This document shows positions 1-10,687 of a DNA stretch of 64,000 bases, in pieces. Where the stretch lies: positions 1 to 64,000 of the forward strand of contig JAVYIG010007494.1 in assembly GCA_035222895.1 (NCBI GenBank), given 5' to 3'. The position numbers and the translations under genes were made by a program. Origin of the DNA: Strongylocentrotus droebachiensis (lineage: Eukaryota; Echinodermata; Echinoidea; Camarodonta; Strongylocentrotidae). The notes under the pieces were generated by a model. It saw only the letters and a program-made list of their open reading frames with translations. It did not search any database and had not been told where the DNA came from. Every line of letters starts with the position of its first letter. Within the stretch, counting starts at the first letter, position 1.

Positions 1-149
1 GTTATTCCCTAGAAATTTAAAGAGCAATTCTCGCGAATATTTCCTGCAAATTATATACAAATGTATATACATATTAATAATGTGTATGGGGTCGTGTGTG
101 GATGTGCGTGTGTTTGCGAATGCGTACGCGTGTGTGCATGGGAGTGTAT

Positions 150-370
150 GTTAACTGTCTCGAGGATAAGTTACTTTCAGCGTAAAGCCAATGGTTCATT
201 GGTGGAGGCCCTTGACTCTGATAAAAGAGGTCCTGGTTCGGATCCTTGCTCGATGATTACATTATTGGACAAGATGTCTTACCCGTACTTGTCCCTCTGT
301 ACCCAGTTGTATTCAATGGGTACTTAGCAATGCTAGGGTATTAATATCATTATTATTATTGTTACTATTA
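150..370 (+). repeat. tRNA-derived SINE-like repeat with ATT-rich tail
   Basis: An A-box-like stretch (TGGTTCATTGGTGGAGG, about 191-208) is followed by a B-box-like GGTTCGGATCC at 235-245, the spacing of a pol III promoter in a tRNA-derived SINE. The body ends near 340 and runs into an ATT/ATTATT-rich stretch (about 345-420), as is common for SINE tails. The body resembles the minus-strand repeat at 41012-41215 (both contain 'GGGTA' and 'AGGGTA..AATA' blocks). The 5' end is not sharply defined and no target duplication was identified. Confidence 0.4.
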
Positions 371-482
371 TTATTATGATGATATATTATTAGTAGTATT
401 AGTATTATTATAATCCTTATCGTCATTATTCAATCAAAAAATATTATATAAAAATATTATATAAAAATCATTCATATTCCAG

Positions 483-3319
483 CACCAGTGGCGTCTTTCA
501 TCTCAAACCGAATATCTCCTCGATTGCTTGGGGCCGTGGGAGCCATTCTATGCAGTGGTGGAGTTATAGGTGCCTCCTTCTGTACCAGTATTATTCCTTT
601 CGGCATATGCATGGCCGCCATTGGTAAGTGTGGAGTTATACATTTATCTTTCTGAGAAGCAGAAAAAAAAAATCAAAATAATTAATTAACCTTCGCAGAA
701 CGAGTAGGCCTACCCCGGGACAAAGCATGACAGGACTTTAAATCCTAGCCTCTGTTTGGCTATTTCAATCGTTTATACTTTTTTCCTTCAATGGCATGTT
801 TAATATAATGATGAAATAGATTTAATTCAATTCAATTACACTTATAACTGACATCAGAATAATCAAACTATTCCTTACAAAAAAGGTACCATTGTAACCA
901 TGTTTTTTTTTGTCCTAATAACCATCCACCATAGTAACCATGGTTATCATGGTACCAAAACAATGAAATACATTGGGTCATTAATCAATGTATTTCATTG
1001 TTTTGGTACCATGATAACCATGGTCACAATGGTGGATGGTAATTTGGACAAAAAACATGGTTACCATGGTACTTTTTTGTATCTTTATCATGAATGATTA
1101 CGTTTGTCATTTTTCATACTATTTATTTAAAAACAAACATTAAACATAAAAGCGTATGTTTTCTTCTTTCTTGTAGGTTTAGGGAACGTGTTCCTGGTGT
1201 TCACTTTGACGACCAATCTCCATGAGCATTTCCCTGTCAAGTTTGATGTCATCAACACCATTTCACTGGTAGGATCGCCATGTGGAGCGTTCATCACTCC
1301 AGTCATCACAGAAAACCTTCTAGAGATCTACGGTTTAAGTGGTACCATACTTATTCTGGGTGGATTCAGTCTGAACTTCATGATAAGTGCTCTCGTCCTA
1401 AGGCCACCTCGGAGTCGGAGGAGGAGGAAGAAGAAGAGTGATCAAGAAATAGAGTATATTCCCGTTCAGAAACTTGACAGAGACACCGACAGAGGTGAAG
1501 CGGTAGATGACACAAATGATCTCAGAGAAACTTCCACTAAGTGTGACACTAGAGATATTCAAATCAAACCAAAGACTACATCATTGATAACGCACATCTT
1601 GGATATCACAAATCTATCTGTATTGCGGAGAACCCCAATTTTTGCGTTACTTCTTTTCCCAAACTTTTTAATGATGATAGTATGGATGGGTTGGACATTG
1701 TTCCTTGTCCCTCACGCCGAGTCGTTGGGTATCAGTCAAGCTCAGGCTGCATACCTTGCTATGTTAGGTGGGATCGGTGGAATAACTGGCCTTGTATGTA
1801 CGTCAGTCTTCCTCATGTTTTACCCGCGGGTTGGTCTGCGTCTTCCTGCTGTTACCTCCCTGATCGGGTCAATTGTTTTCTTCCTCGACCTCGCAAGCAG
1901 CCAATACGTCTTCCAAGCCATCCATGCATTCCTCGTTGGTTTCTTGGTCTATCACACCAGCGTCTACATCGTAGTGGGTGTTAAGTATGCCCTGCCAGAT
2001 GAGGACTTCGCTATGGGGTTCGGATTGGCGTTATTTTCCTACGCCATTGGTAATATCGTGGGAGGAATGGGTTCAGGTGAGATGACCTTATATCTAACCT
2101 AGAGCTTAGAGTAGGACAATTACCCCCCGAACACCATACCCTGGACGTCTACCTCAATACACCAAAGATATCTGTTACTTGACCCCTGCACAACTATCCT
2201 AACGATATCCTTACTAATTAAGAGCAGTAATTCCGGAGGGAAATTGTTCTGAGAGTATGAAATGGCCAGGGACTATAGTAATATTACTGTCAAAGAAGGA
2301 TAATTTCAAAGGGCGAATTGTCCCGATGATTCTCTTGGGAAGTTGTCCTGATGACACACTATCTTGATACTATCAATAATTATGTTCTTTCTGGGAAGCC
2401 GTCAAGGATGATCGAAAGGGTAGTCATTCAAAATGGGAAATCGTTCCGAGGGGAATTAAGAAATTGGTCTGTGTGAAAGGAGCGGCTAGTTGTCCGGATG
2501 GCATGTGTTCGTTTCGGCAGATGTCCTGATGACCTGTTATAAGTTGAACTATAGTTATTGTAGATTAGTGATATAAATATTGAAAGTTTTATTTTATTAG
2601 GACAAACAGGCATTCCCAATATTAGGTTATTGATAACTCTAGCCCATATGTTGAATTCATTTAAGATAAAGAAAAGTGATTTATCCTTTCTTTCATGGTA
2701 CGACTTTTTCCTATGCAGAATTGAATAATGAAAAAAGACAATCGTGTAATAAAAGGCCAAAGAAACAAAAACTATAATTTGATTAGTTTTTGCCTGTCCC
2801 ATTAAATAAGCTAGGCCTTACTCTTCGCCTGATCTATAGGCTACGTTCCTCCCATTTGCCATTTTCTTCTTATTATAGTTTTACTACTTTCTCCTCCTCG
2901 AATCCATCCTGAGACATGCTTACAACATCCACTACACCTACGACTCCTGCAATTGAAGCAGCAACAGAGCTATAAATTATATCCTATGCACAATTTATTA
3001 TCTGGTCTTATACGCTTTCTCATTACTTTAAAAAAAAAAATGAGGATATTAAATTTACATATTTGTGTTCATGTCTGTCTTCTGTGACAATTGTCTTTGT
3101 TATGATGTTTACTATTCCTATTCTTTTTTCACTCTATGTTCTCCAGGTCTGATATACGACTTGACGCAGGATTACAAGTTAGTCTTCGTTGCGTTAGGTG
3201 TAGCCGAGGTTCTCATCTCTCTCAGTTACATCTCTTTCGTCATTGCACAGAACTATCAGCGAAAGAGGAAAGAGGCGTTGACACTGGAGGAAGCTAACGT
3301 TGCAGGGCATAAGCTTTGA
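483..3319 (+). CDS. Monocarboxylate transporter-like (SLC16 / MFS) protein, 3' part
   Basis: Three exons are visible: 483-623, 1177-2076 and 3147-3319 (stop at 3317-3319). All have AG acceptors and GT donors and join in frame (introns in phase 1). Together they encode about 403 residues, so the N-terminal start and first membrane segments lie upstream of the window. The first exon reads PVASFISNRISPRLLG, matching the conserved loop and arginine between early helices of SLC16 transporters. The second has GLGNVFLVFT, then ITENLLEIYGLSGTILILGG, the usual MCT pattern before helix 6, followed by a long charged cytosolic loop (RRRRKKK, about 90 residues), then helices 7-10. The last exon carries the final helix and a basic tail. 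The family moves lactate, pyruvate or other monocarboxylates (some members aromatic amino acids or thyroid hormone) with protons across the plasma membrane; the substrate here cannot be told. Exon 2 reads on for 8 codons past its donor to a stop at 2101. Confidence 0.85.
877..1080. mobile_element. TA-flanked foldback MITE in transporter intron
   Basis: The two halves are nearly perfect reverse complements around position 980. The left arm begins ACAAAAAAGGTACCATTG and the right arm ends with the complementary CCATGGTACTTTTTTGT. The element sits between TA dinucleotides (875-876 and 1080-1081), as expected for Tc1/mariner-type insertion. It is about 204 bp, has no coding capacity and lies inside the phase-1 intron 624-1176. 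Repeated CCATGGTTACCATGG blocks make it also locally palindromic. Confidence 0.65.
2077..3146 (+). other. Transporter intron 2, no coding signal
   Basis: This intron runs from GTGAGA at 2077 to CTCCAG at 3141-3146. It contains loosely repeated 'TTGTCC..GATGA' phrases between about 2240 and 2540 but no gene, clear element or open frame of note. Confidence 0.6.
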
Positions 3320-3429
3320 AATAATGTTGTTGTTTTTTAAACCAAAGAGGAATGGTTTGATGACTAATTGGTGCTGAAATGAATGGTGTAATTGCTGTTT
3401 GATTATGTATCGTCGGAATGTTATATTAT

Positions 3430-3540
3430 AGTATTAATGACTGCTTTGAGAGAAATAGTTGTTTTTATATACGCTCAAGGGAAGGTTACAATTGTGCTAT
3501 TGTCCGAGGCGTGCCGAATATTAAAGCAGTCATTAATACT
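3430..3540. repeat. Hairpin in transporter 3' UTR
   Basis: An 18-bp perfect inverted repeat (AGTATTAATGACTGCTTT at 3430-3447 and its complement at 3523-3540), with further imperfect pairing outside it, lies about 110 bp past the transporter stop codon. It is probably a short foldback element within the 3' UTR. No clear AATAAA signal follows nearby. Confidence 0.5.
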
Positions 3541-4648
3541 TTTATATGCCGAAAAAAAAAGTCAACTTATGACACCACCTTGGCCTTTCTCTAGTTTATC
3601 TGCACGGTTGTTTTTGTTATGAGTGTATCTTTGAGAGTAGACTAGATCTAGATTCTAGTCTAAGCAAGATATTTTTACAATTTTGGGGGTGGGCCGGCCC
3701 TGTGGGTAATATGGAGAAAACCTGCGCTTTCATATGACACCTCACTTATTGAGTATCACCTTCAGGATCACGAGCAATATTAGTTTGAATCTCTGGTAAT
3801 TAAAACATCGACCAATTTAGTTGAGTGCGCAATGGCCAATGCATAGGGATGTGTGCAATCTCTACGGGAAGGATTTTAGCACTAGGCCTACTAATAGAAT
3901 CTAGGCCTACTAGATCTATTTTGAAAAAAAATATGGAGAATTTCACGTACCCTTTTTGGTGTTCTTGCTGTCAGCAAGTCTTGCATTTGATCATCATCAA
4001 GAAGTTGAAATCTTGGGAGAGTTTCTTCAGCCATTTTTGCCTTGTTCGGAATTCAGTACGATCGAGATTGCCGTATTAAAAATACCGACCAATTCTTCGC
4101 ACACGTACTGTATCCTCGATCGCTCAAACCAGTTTTTAACATGTGAACCTATGGGTATTTCACCAAGACTGAACTATTTTCCCGTTAACTGGAATTTTAC
4201 CGGGAATTTTACAGGAATAGTTAAAACCATGACTGCAATTTCGACCAATCAGATGGCTGGATTTCTTAAGTGAGGTATATAATGTTTTATATTCCACATA
4301 CAAAGAATCTTGCGATACGATTGGTCAAAAGTAAATCACGTGATGAAAGATAGTTTGCCCTTCATTGATGGGAGAGGAAAAGTTCGTTGGTCTGTGTGGA
4401 TCGTAGTACTATCTACACAGTGCAACGCACTTTCATTGAAGATAGTATTACTATCTACACAGCTGCAACTCACTTTCTTATGTTGCGTATAGCCTACGTA
4501 CGTACGTAAGTAATGCATGCACTGTACGTATCGTACACCGTTTGCTAGCTGTTAATTGGTGATTTGTTGCTCTAAAATGACGGAAGAAGTGAAATGTTTC
4601 CGATGTGAAATATAAAGCAAATAATCATCTCTTGGTTTCAGGCGATGG
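3541..4648. other. Intergenic stretch without recognised gene
   Basis: Only weak open frames occur. There are repeated CTAGGCCTACTAG-like palindromes near 3890-3920, a direct repeat of about 30 bp with the core ACTATCTACACAG (4408-4420 and 4450-4462), and a TACGTACGTACGTA run near 4496-4509. Nothing supports a gene. Confidence 0.5.
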
Positions 4649-4755
4649 CAAACTATCACTTCCTCCGCGATCTGAATTTATACGCTATTAATCTTTCCTC
4701 AGCTTCGCTTCGGAAAAGATAGCTACATACAGATCGCCTCGGAAGTGATAGTTTG
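4649..4755. repeat. Short foldback (26-bp arms)
   Basis: CAAACTATCACTTCC.. at 4649-4674 is matched by its near-perfect complement at 4730-4755, with about 55 bp between that itself pairs partly (CTTTCCTCAGC / GCTTCGGAAAAG). It is a small non-coding palindromic repeat. Confidence 0.55.
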
Positions 4756-5065
4756 TACAATCACCTTAACCAATGGTAATATTATTATTTGCTTAATATT
4801 AATCATATTAATATCATAGACCACTATTTACCGTATCTGTTATTTTTACCTCCGACAATTTTACACCGAGTTTTAAATTCATAGATGACCAATGCTAATT
4901 TCGAAAATTAAATACTACATTTCATAAAATGTTTGTAACATTCCATTTTTTGTCATTATTCTTGTAAGTATTCAATAATTATGTTCACTTATATGTTCTT
5001 TGTTCTCAGAACGCCAGAATAATAGAGCTGTTACCATTAATAAGTAACTTCTATTGCTCCCAAAT

Positions 5066-5836
5066 TTAAAGGACAAGTCCACTCGAAAATAACTTACTTT
5101 CAATAAAAGCAACAAAAAAACAATCAAAAAAAGATTGAGCAAAATCGGATAACTAATAAGAAAGTTATGAATTTTTGAAAAAGTATGTAAAACTATGGAA
5201 CTATGAGAAACACAATTTGCCAAGATGGTTATCAGTTTGTGACGTCATGTCCTCACTATTTATCAATTGCTCTATATGGTTTGATCCCATTAATTTCCCT
5301 TTTATTCCCCAAAACTTGATTTCCCCATGATTTTGCCCAGATTATATGATTTGTATCATATTGCGTGCATGACATTTCACAAATTTTTTTTTTGAACTTT
5401 GAAGAATTTATACTTTTTTCTGAATATTGTATATTCATAATTATTGATTTTTATATAAATAGTTTATCAAAATTCACATTTTTCATGATTTAACTGGAAA
5501 AATATAACTCTATATTAGTGCATCCACACAAAAACATATTACTTTTAATCTAACTTGGATGCTGGTGTGAAAAAATAAGATTCTTAAGGAAAAAATAGGA
5601 AATTTATATCATCAATATAAAGAAAATAATTAGTGGATAGTGAGGACATGACGTCACAGACTCATGAGTGAGTTGCCAATTATTTTGTCTAGTGATTTTC
5701 AAAGTTGTTAATGTCATTAAAAATTCATAACTTTATTATTAGTTATCCGATTTTGCTCAGACTTTTTTTGATTGGTTGGTCTGATTTTTCTGCTTCTATT
5801 GAAAGTAATTTATTTTTGGAGTGGACTTGGCTTTAA
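5066..5836. mobile_element. TTAA-flanked foldback element, about 771 bp
   Basis: Long inverted repeats of about 200 bp each (5066-5262 and 5637-5836) bracket a unique AT-rich centre. The left end reads TTAAAGGACAAGTCCAC and the right end GTGGACTTGGCTTTAA. Both ends are TTAA, the target duplication typical of piggyBac-type transposons. Each inner arm holds a TGACGTCA palindrome (CRE-like) next to ATGTCCTCACTA. No transposase frame is present, so it is a non-autonomous element; the piggyBac link is inference from the ends only. Confidence 0.65.
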
Positions 5837-5915
5837 GAGGTTCATTTGATGCCACACAATATATAGGATTTACCCATTCGAATATACACTCAGCAAAAGA
5901 AGAGAAAGTGAACTC

Positions 5916-8168
5916 TTTTTTTTTTTTTTTTTTTTTTTCCATCTTTATTTCACAATTCACAAGTTTTACATGTCAAGAAAATAATTACATGCATGAAACA
6001 TCAAAATTAAATCAATCATAAAATATGCAAATATAGAAAACAAACATTCAGTACAGGAGAGATTAAAAAAAAAGTGAACACCTACTTTTTCAGTCTCTAA
6101 ACACTTGCCATTTTTTCTCATGGAATTCGAGACGATTCTTTTTGAAAGCAATAATACGTTCTGTTCTTTCTAAATGTCTAACAGAAACTAGGAAAGGCTG
6201 AAACTTGGGAATCGTGTTCTGTATCTTACAAGAGAAAATGAAATATTTAGCATGGAGTATAACTGTGTTTACTAAATAAAAATTATTAATCATTAAAGTC
6301 CCAAAGCAAATTTCTTCCTCAGAGAACATGTTTTGTCGAAATTGTTTATCTTTAAGCCAAGAAAATATTTCGTTCCAGAATTTACACACAATCTCACACT
6401 TTAAAAAGAGATGTAATAAGGTTTGTGGATAGGTTTCACAGAAATTACAATCAGGAGATTCATGAATCCCCATTTTACATAGCAAATATTCAGTCGCAAT
6501 TTTCCTGTGAATGAACTTAAATTGGAAATTTCTCATTTTATTTTCATTTGAAGATTTGTAAATCAAAGAGAAACGATTTTTCCATATTAACGAGCTGTTC
6601 AAATCAACTGATAAATCAGATTGCCATTTATTTTGGTGATCTGTTTCTGATATTGAAATTGTATGTTTTTTCAAAAAAAGAAGGTAACATAATTTTGAAA
6701 CTTTTTTCAGTCTTAGGAAGTCATTCAAAAGAATATCGCTTGCATTCAACAACAATAAAACATCATGTTTACAGTCACCATGCTTTATAGTATCTTTCCA
6801 ATTCTTAGGAATGGCAGCTAATATTGAAAAATAGGTTAGAAATGAATCTGAACCATACTTCTGTAACACTTGATCAAACGGTATAAAGGACCCATCATGG
6901 TTTAATATATCTTTTATATATATCATATTTTCTTTAAACCACCTTTCAACAAAAATCGGTTTACCATCAATCAAAATGTGAGAGTTAAACCATAAGGGTT
7001 GTGAAATGATTTCCTTAAACTTAACTGGATTATAGTACTTGTAATGACACCACGCAGTAAGAACATCCTTCCAAAATGGATCTATGTTTTCATTAAAGAC
7101 CATGTGCTTTGAACAAATATTCCACTTAAAAAAGTGGTCTCCGCCAAACTTTTTGAGAGATGATTTCAAAAAGATTTTCCATTTACTTTCATTTTGATAA
7201 TCAAGGTATCTTTTAACCCATGTAATTTTCATTGCATCATTAAAAGATGACAAATGGAGCATTTTTAGACCCCCTTCGTTATATTCATTGTAAAGTAGGG
7301 AACGTTTGATCTTGTCATTTTTGTTACTCCATAAAAATTTGAATAATAATTGCTGAATTTCCACAATAAAGGACGGAGGAGGGTTGGGTATAGTGCTCAA
7401 GAGATAGGTCAGTTTTGGAATGATAAGGGATTTTATAATAACAATTTTTCCATAAAGCGTAAGGGTTCTGCAGTTCCAAATATTTAAGGTTGTTTTAATA
7501 TCCTTAAGTTTGGGTTTGAAGTTGAGTTCATAAAAATTCAGGCAATTGTTGATAGGGATATTAACTCCTAAGTACATGAAATTATCCGACGGCCATGTAA
7601 ATGGGATATCACGACACAATATTTGTTTAAAATCCCCCAATCTTATTATATTACACTTTTCAATGTTAATTTTCAACCCAGACATATCTCTAAAAACATC
7701 CAAGACTTTCATACAACGTTTAATATTTAGTTCATTTGGCTCAAGAAAAATAGTTGTGTCGTCTGCATATTGACTGATTTTGATCTCCATATCGTGAACT
7801 TTCAAACCTATAATGTATTTATTTTGTCGAATTAAAGAGCCGAGGAGCTCGACCGCTACGATGAACAAATATGGAGATAATGGGCACCCTTGTCTTACTC
7901 CTCGCTGTATTTCGAAGGGGTTTGAAGAAAATCCATTGTTTATTACACACCCATCAATATTGAAATATAACAGTTGAACCCATTGGATAAAGGCTTGATC
8001 AAAACCAAAAATGTTCAAAGCGTAATATAAAAATTCCCAATCAATCATATCGAACGTGAAACTCTTTTTATTGTGAGCAATTTTCATATAAACCGTCAAT
8101 AAAATATAGTAGTTAACAGCCGAATTAAAGGAAATTAATACTCTACCGACATCATTATTTAAAATCAA
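5916..8168 (-). mobile_element. 5'-truncated L1/Tx1-type LINE, ORF2 C-terminal part
   Basis: A 692-codon frame on the minus strand (8168 down to 6090) encodes the back half of a non-LTR retrotransposon ORF2. Reverse transcriptase blocks are recognisable: FTFDMIDWEFLYYAL (finger/palm, normally FEKAFDSI..), GVRQGCPLSPYLFIVAVELL, the catalytic QYADDTTIF, and GLKINIEKCN. Further on is a long connector with FLWSNK and the C-terminal CCHC-like block CNFCETYPQTLLHLFLKC typical of L1/Tx1 clades. The endonuclease and N-terminal RT are missing, so it is truncated at the 5' end. About 150 bp of 3' UTR end in a poly-T run at 5916-5938, which is the poly-A tail of the minus strand. The frame has no internal stop, so the insertion is probably recent or little decayed, though the first palm motif looks degraded. 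No target duplication was found. Confidence 0.85.
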
Positions 8169-8448
8169 GTTTCAAACATTCACACTTGAATGGGCTAATT
8201 CATTTAACCGTTAGAATGTCTGATTAAAAGAAGATTAAAAGTAAAGCAAGTATCGATTCAAAGGTTAATGAACATGTGCATCTGTAGGATATTCTTGTTC
8301 AGCATTGGAAATAAAGAATAAGAAACAATGATAAGGTTTTAGCTCTGAATGTCCAAATGGTGTTTGTACGGCTACCTGGTGCCTATAATATATTATGTGG
8401 AGCATTTGACGACCGAATATGATCGAATAGAGTGAGATGATGAGTGGT

Positions 8449-8632
8449 GACGGAGAGAGAGAGAGAGAGGGGGGAGGGTGCAGGATAATAAGCAAAGTAG
8501 TTAGCGATTTAAAGGAAAGAAGAAAAAAGAACGGACGGAAGGAACGCGAGAGAGAAAGAGAAGGGGAGAGAGAGAGAAGGAGAAAGAGAGAGAGAGAGAG
8601 AGAAAGACGAAAAAAGAAAGAGGGGAGGGGGG
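8449..8632. repeat. GA-rich microsatellite
   Basis: Interrupted (GA)n and (GGA)n tracts dominate from about 8449 to 8632, ending in a run of G. Open frames across it are low-complexity artefacts. Confidence 0.9.
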
Positions 8633-8773
8633 GGGGTACATCAAGATTCACAAATGTATGTGGTACAATGTAGTTGGATTTCAATTTGATATATGAAGAT
8701 TTTTAAAAAGAAGATGCACATTTGAATATTGGGTGGCCAACTTAGGATATATTATAGAATGAGAAGACTCATT

Positions 8774-8954
8774 GGCCCGAATTCACAAAGCAAGGTTTGA
8801 GCTCAGACCAAGGTTTGAGCTCAAACCTCCTTTTGTTTCGCCAAACCTCCTTTTGTTCTTTACAAACCAGGTTTGTAAAAAACGCGTAAAACGCGTCATA
8901 ATAAACGTACGAAAACCAAGGTTTGTCGACAAACCTCCTTTGTGAATTCCGGCC
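8774..8954. mobile_element. Short MITE with GGCCCGAATTCACAAAG ends
   Basis: The left end GGCCCGAATTCACAAAG and the right end CTTTGTGAATTCCGGCC are terminal inverted repeats. The inside holds repeated AGGTTTGAGCTCA and CAAACCTCC blocks. ATT flanks both sides, possibly a 3-bp target duplication. Related termini recur at 36868-37055 and 56451-56477, so this is a repeat family in this genome. Confidence 0.6.
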
Positions 8955-9129
8955 ATTAAGTTTCTGGACAATTATGATTAGAAATGTGAGATCAGCGAGC
9001 TGGTTTATATAGACTGTAAACCTTTATTTGTATACAAAACAGGTTTTGGGAGTATCCCAAGTAGGCCACTCGTTATAAGTTTATTCATACCAGGTCATGG
9101 AAGGTTATATTCAACGTTTCAATGAATGG

Positions 9130-9345
9130 AAGTAAAAAAATAGAGTACTAACAATTATTGTGTTTTGTAACGACGGGTTTACGAGGGGAATTTATAAAGA
9201 TTGAAAGTAGGCAAATTTTGATGGTGGATTTAAAGATAATGCGCAATAAAAAAAACGTTTTCACCGCTCTTTTAAATGATAGCATTGTATTAATCGATTT
9301 TATGTCAAGGGGTAGTGCATTCCAGGATAATGGCACCAATTTACA
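9130..9345 (-). mobile_element. 3' remnant of a non-LTR retrotransposon
   Basis: The minus-strand frame 9339-9148 reads WNALPLDIKSINTMLSFKRA followed by a short hydrophobic tail. This is the usual C-terminal end of the ORF2 protein of Jockey/CR1/RTE-like LINEs (WNSLP..I....SL..FK..LK). Only this last piece is seen; upstream reverse transcriptase motifs are absent. It is a decayed fragment without function. Confidence 0.55.
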
Positions 9346-9856
9346 TTTCCTGTTGTTGTCATTTGAACCTACATGGCTTTCATTCTACTCATTTCATTCG
9401 ACCCACTTTCCCCAATAAATCTCCCTTTTTTAATATAGTCTACCTGACACCCAACCTATCATTCTTTCAATATCTTTATCGGTCTATTAGATATTTAGTA
9501 TATTATATTTATCCACCTATATCTACCTATATTATATACACATATTTATCTATCATTACTCCCTAATCTTTCAAAATTCATGTTATTAATGTATACAATT
9601 TGAATTATTCTTGTGCGAACCTACACATAACAAGCAGTGCTTCCAAGTTGGTACGTTTTTCATTTCCTATATATCAAACTAAATAATTTTGCATTACAAA
9701 ACTAACAAAAAGCAATGTCAAAGAAATTTAAATGCAAATTGTCAGTTATATCATTACGTTAATTATTGTGATTAACTTGTCACTGTTTATATTATGTAGA
9801 AAATGAAATATATTCGCTCTGCATTCAGCGACTACTACTACTACTACTATTACTAT

Positions 9857-10309
9857 CAGGGGCGGATCTAGCTTTTTGCTAAGGGGGGGGGGTTTGACCA
9901 AAATAATGACGATGCGGAGCATCGTCCACGAGCCGCGAAGCGGCGACCCGATTTTTTGGGGGGGTGTTTATTTGAACCCCGTAAGTGATGTTTTCCTGGC
10001 ATCTATTAACACAATGGAGACCATAAAAAGCAGTGCATGATAACGTCTTTTTAAATCAAGTAACAGTTTAATACATAGTTATATCCAGAGTTATCATGTG
10101 TTTGGTTAAGTTACCAGATGAGTTGAATATCTTCTCACAATATTTGCACTTGAAAGGGTTTCTCTCCAGCGTGCGTTCTTTTTTCTTTCTTTTTTTCTTT
10201 TTTTTTTCTTTTTTTTTCCTTTTTTTTTTTTTTTTTTTTTTTTTTTGGGCCGCCCAAGGGGGGGGGGGGGGTTGCAACCCCCCCAACCCCCCCTCTAGAT
10301 CCGCTTCTG
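9857..10309. mobile_element. hAT-like non-autonomous element
   Basis: The element begins CAGGGGCGGATCTAG and ends CTCTAGATCCGCTTCTG, a CAG...CTG terminal inverted repeat pair of the sort common in hAT-type MITEs. Runs of G/C sit just inside both ends, and a long T-rich tract (about 10180-10246) lies near the right end. No convincing 8-bp target duplication remains. It has no coding capacity. Confidence 0.55.
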
Positions 10310-10440
10310 GAATCACGGTCATACAACTAAAAAGAGTCCTCCGACGTCCAACCATCATCACCACTCAGCATCGTCATCGTCATTGCCGTCATCCTTTAAC
10401 GTTCTATTTACACCAACGTCATTAAAATCATAATAATTAT

Positions 10441-10631
10441 AGGCCCACTGCACTACTTGTAGCTACGTGCGCCCTCTATATAACAACCAATGCCTAATCG
10501 GTGACCATTGGTCCCCCATGATCCTCTTTTTCTTATGTTAACTGAGAGCTGAGTTGATGAGATAACCACCTGTCCAGTGACCTTGCAGAGCGGTCTAATC
10601 CCTCCTATAAACTACGGCAGATAAGCTTTAA
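10441..10631 (+). mobile_element. About 190-bp MITE, copy 1 of 3
   Basis: This block shares most of its length with 57714-57908 (same strand) and, inverted, with 34651-34854. Shared phrases are CACTGCACTACTT, GCCCTCTATATA, CCCCCATGATCC, CTTTTTCTTATGTTAA and GAGATAACCACCTGTC. The right end is TTAA (10628-10631); the left TTAA has decayed. It lies just downstream of the lectin gene. Confidence 0.7.
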
Positions 10632-10687
10632 CATGAATATAAGAAAGGTTATGGATATAAAGGCAGAATTGTCGTTTATGTACTAAG

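Noticed and set aside
61..327. 88-codon Cys-rich frame at the window start
   Set aside because: The first half translates a GT-rich simple repeat and the second half the SINE; no similarity to a protein.
1127..2102. Antisense frames within transporter exon 2, and the second plus-strand frame 1682-1984
   Set aside because: They overlap a strongly supported coding exon in other frames and show no family resemblance.
8437..8673. Open frames on both strands across the GA-rich tract
   Set aside because: Arg/Glu or Ser/Leu repeats are a product of the dinucleotide repeat.
10068..10425. Lys-rich and Phe-rich frames (one contains CKYCEKIFNSSGNLTKHM)
   Set aside because: The C-x2-C...H piece looks like one zinc finger, but it is a single short match beside an A/T homopolymer and a hAT-type end, with no second finger or exon structure. 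At most it is a decayed scrap of a finger gene.
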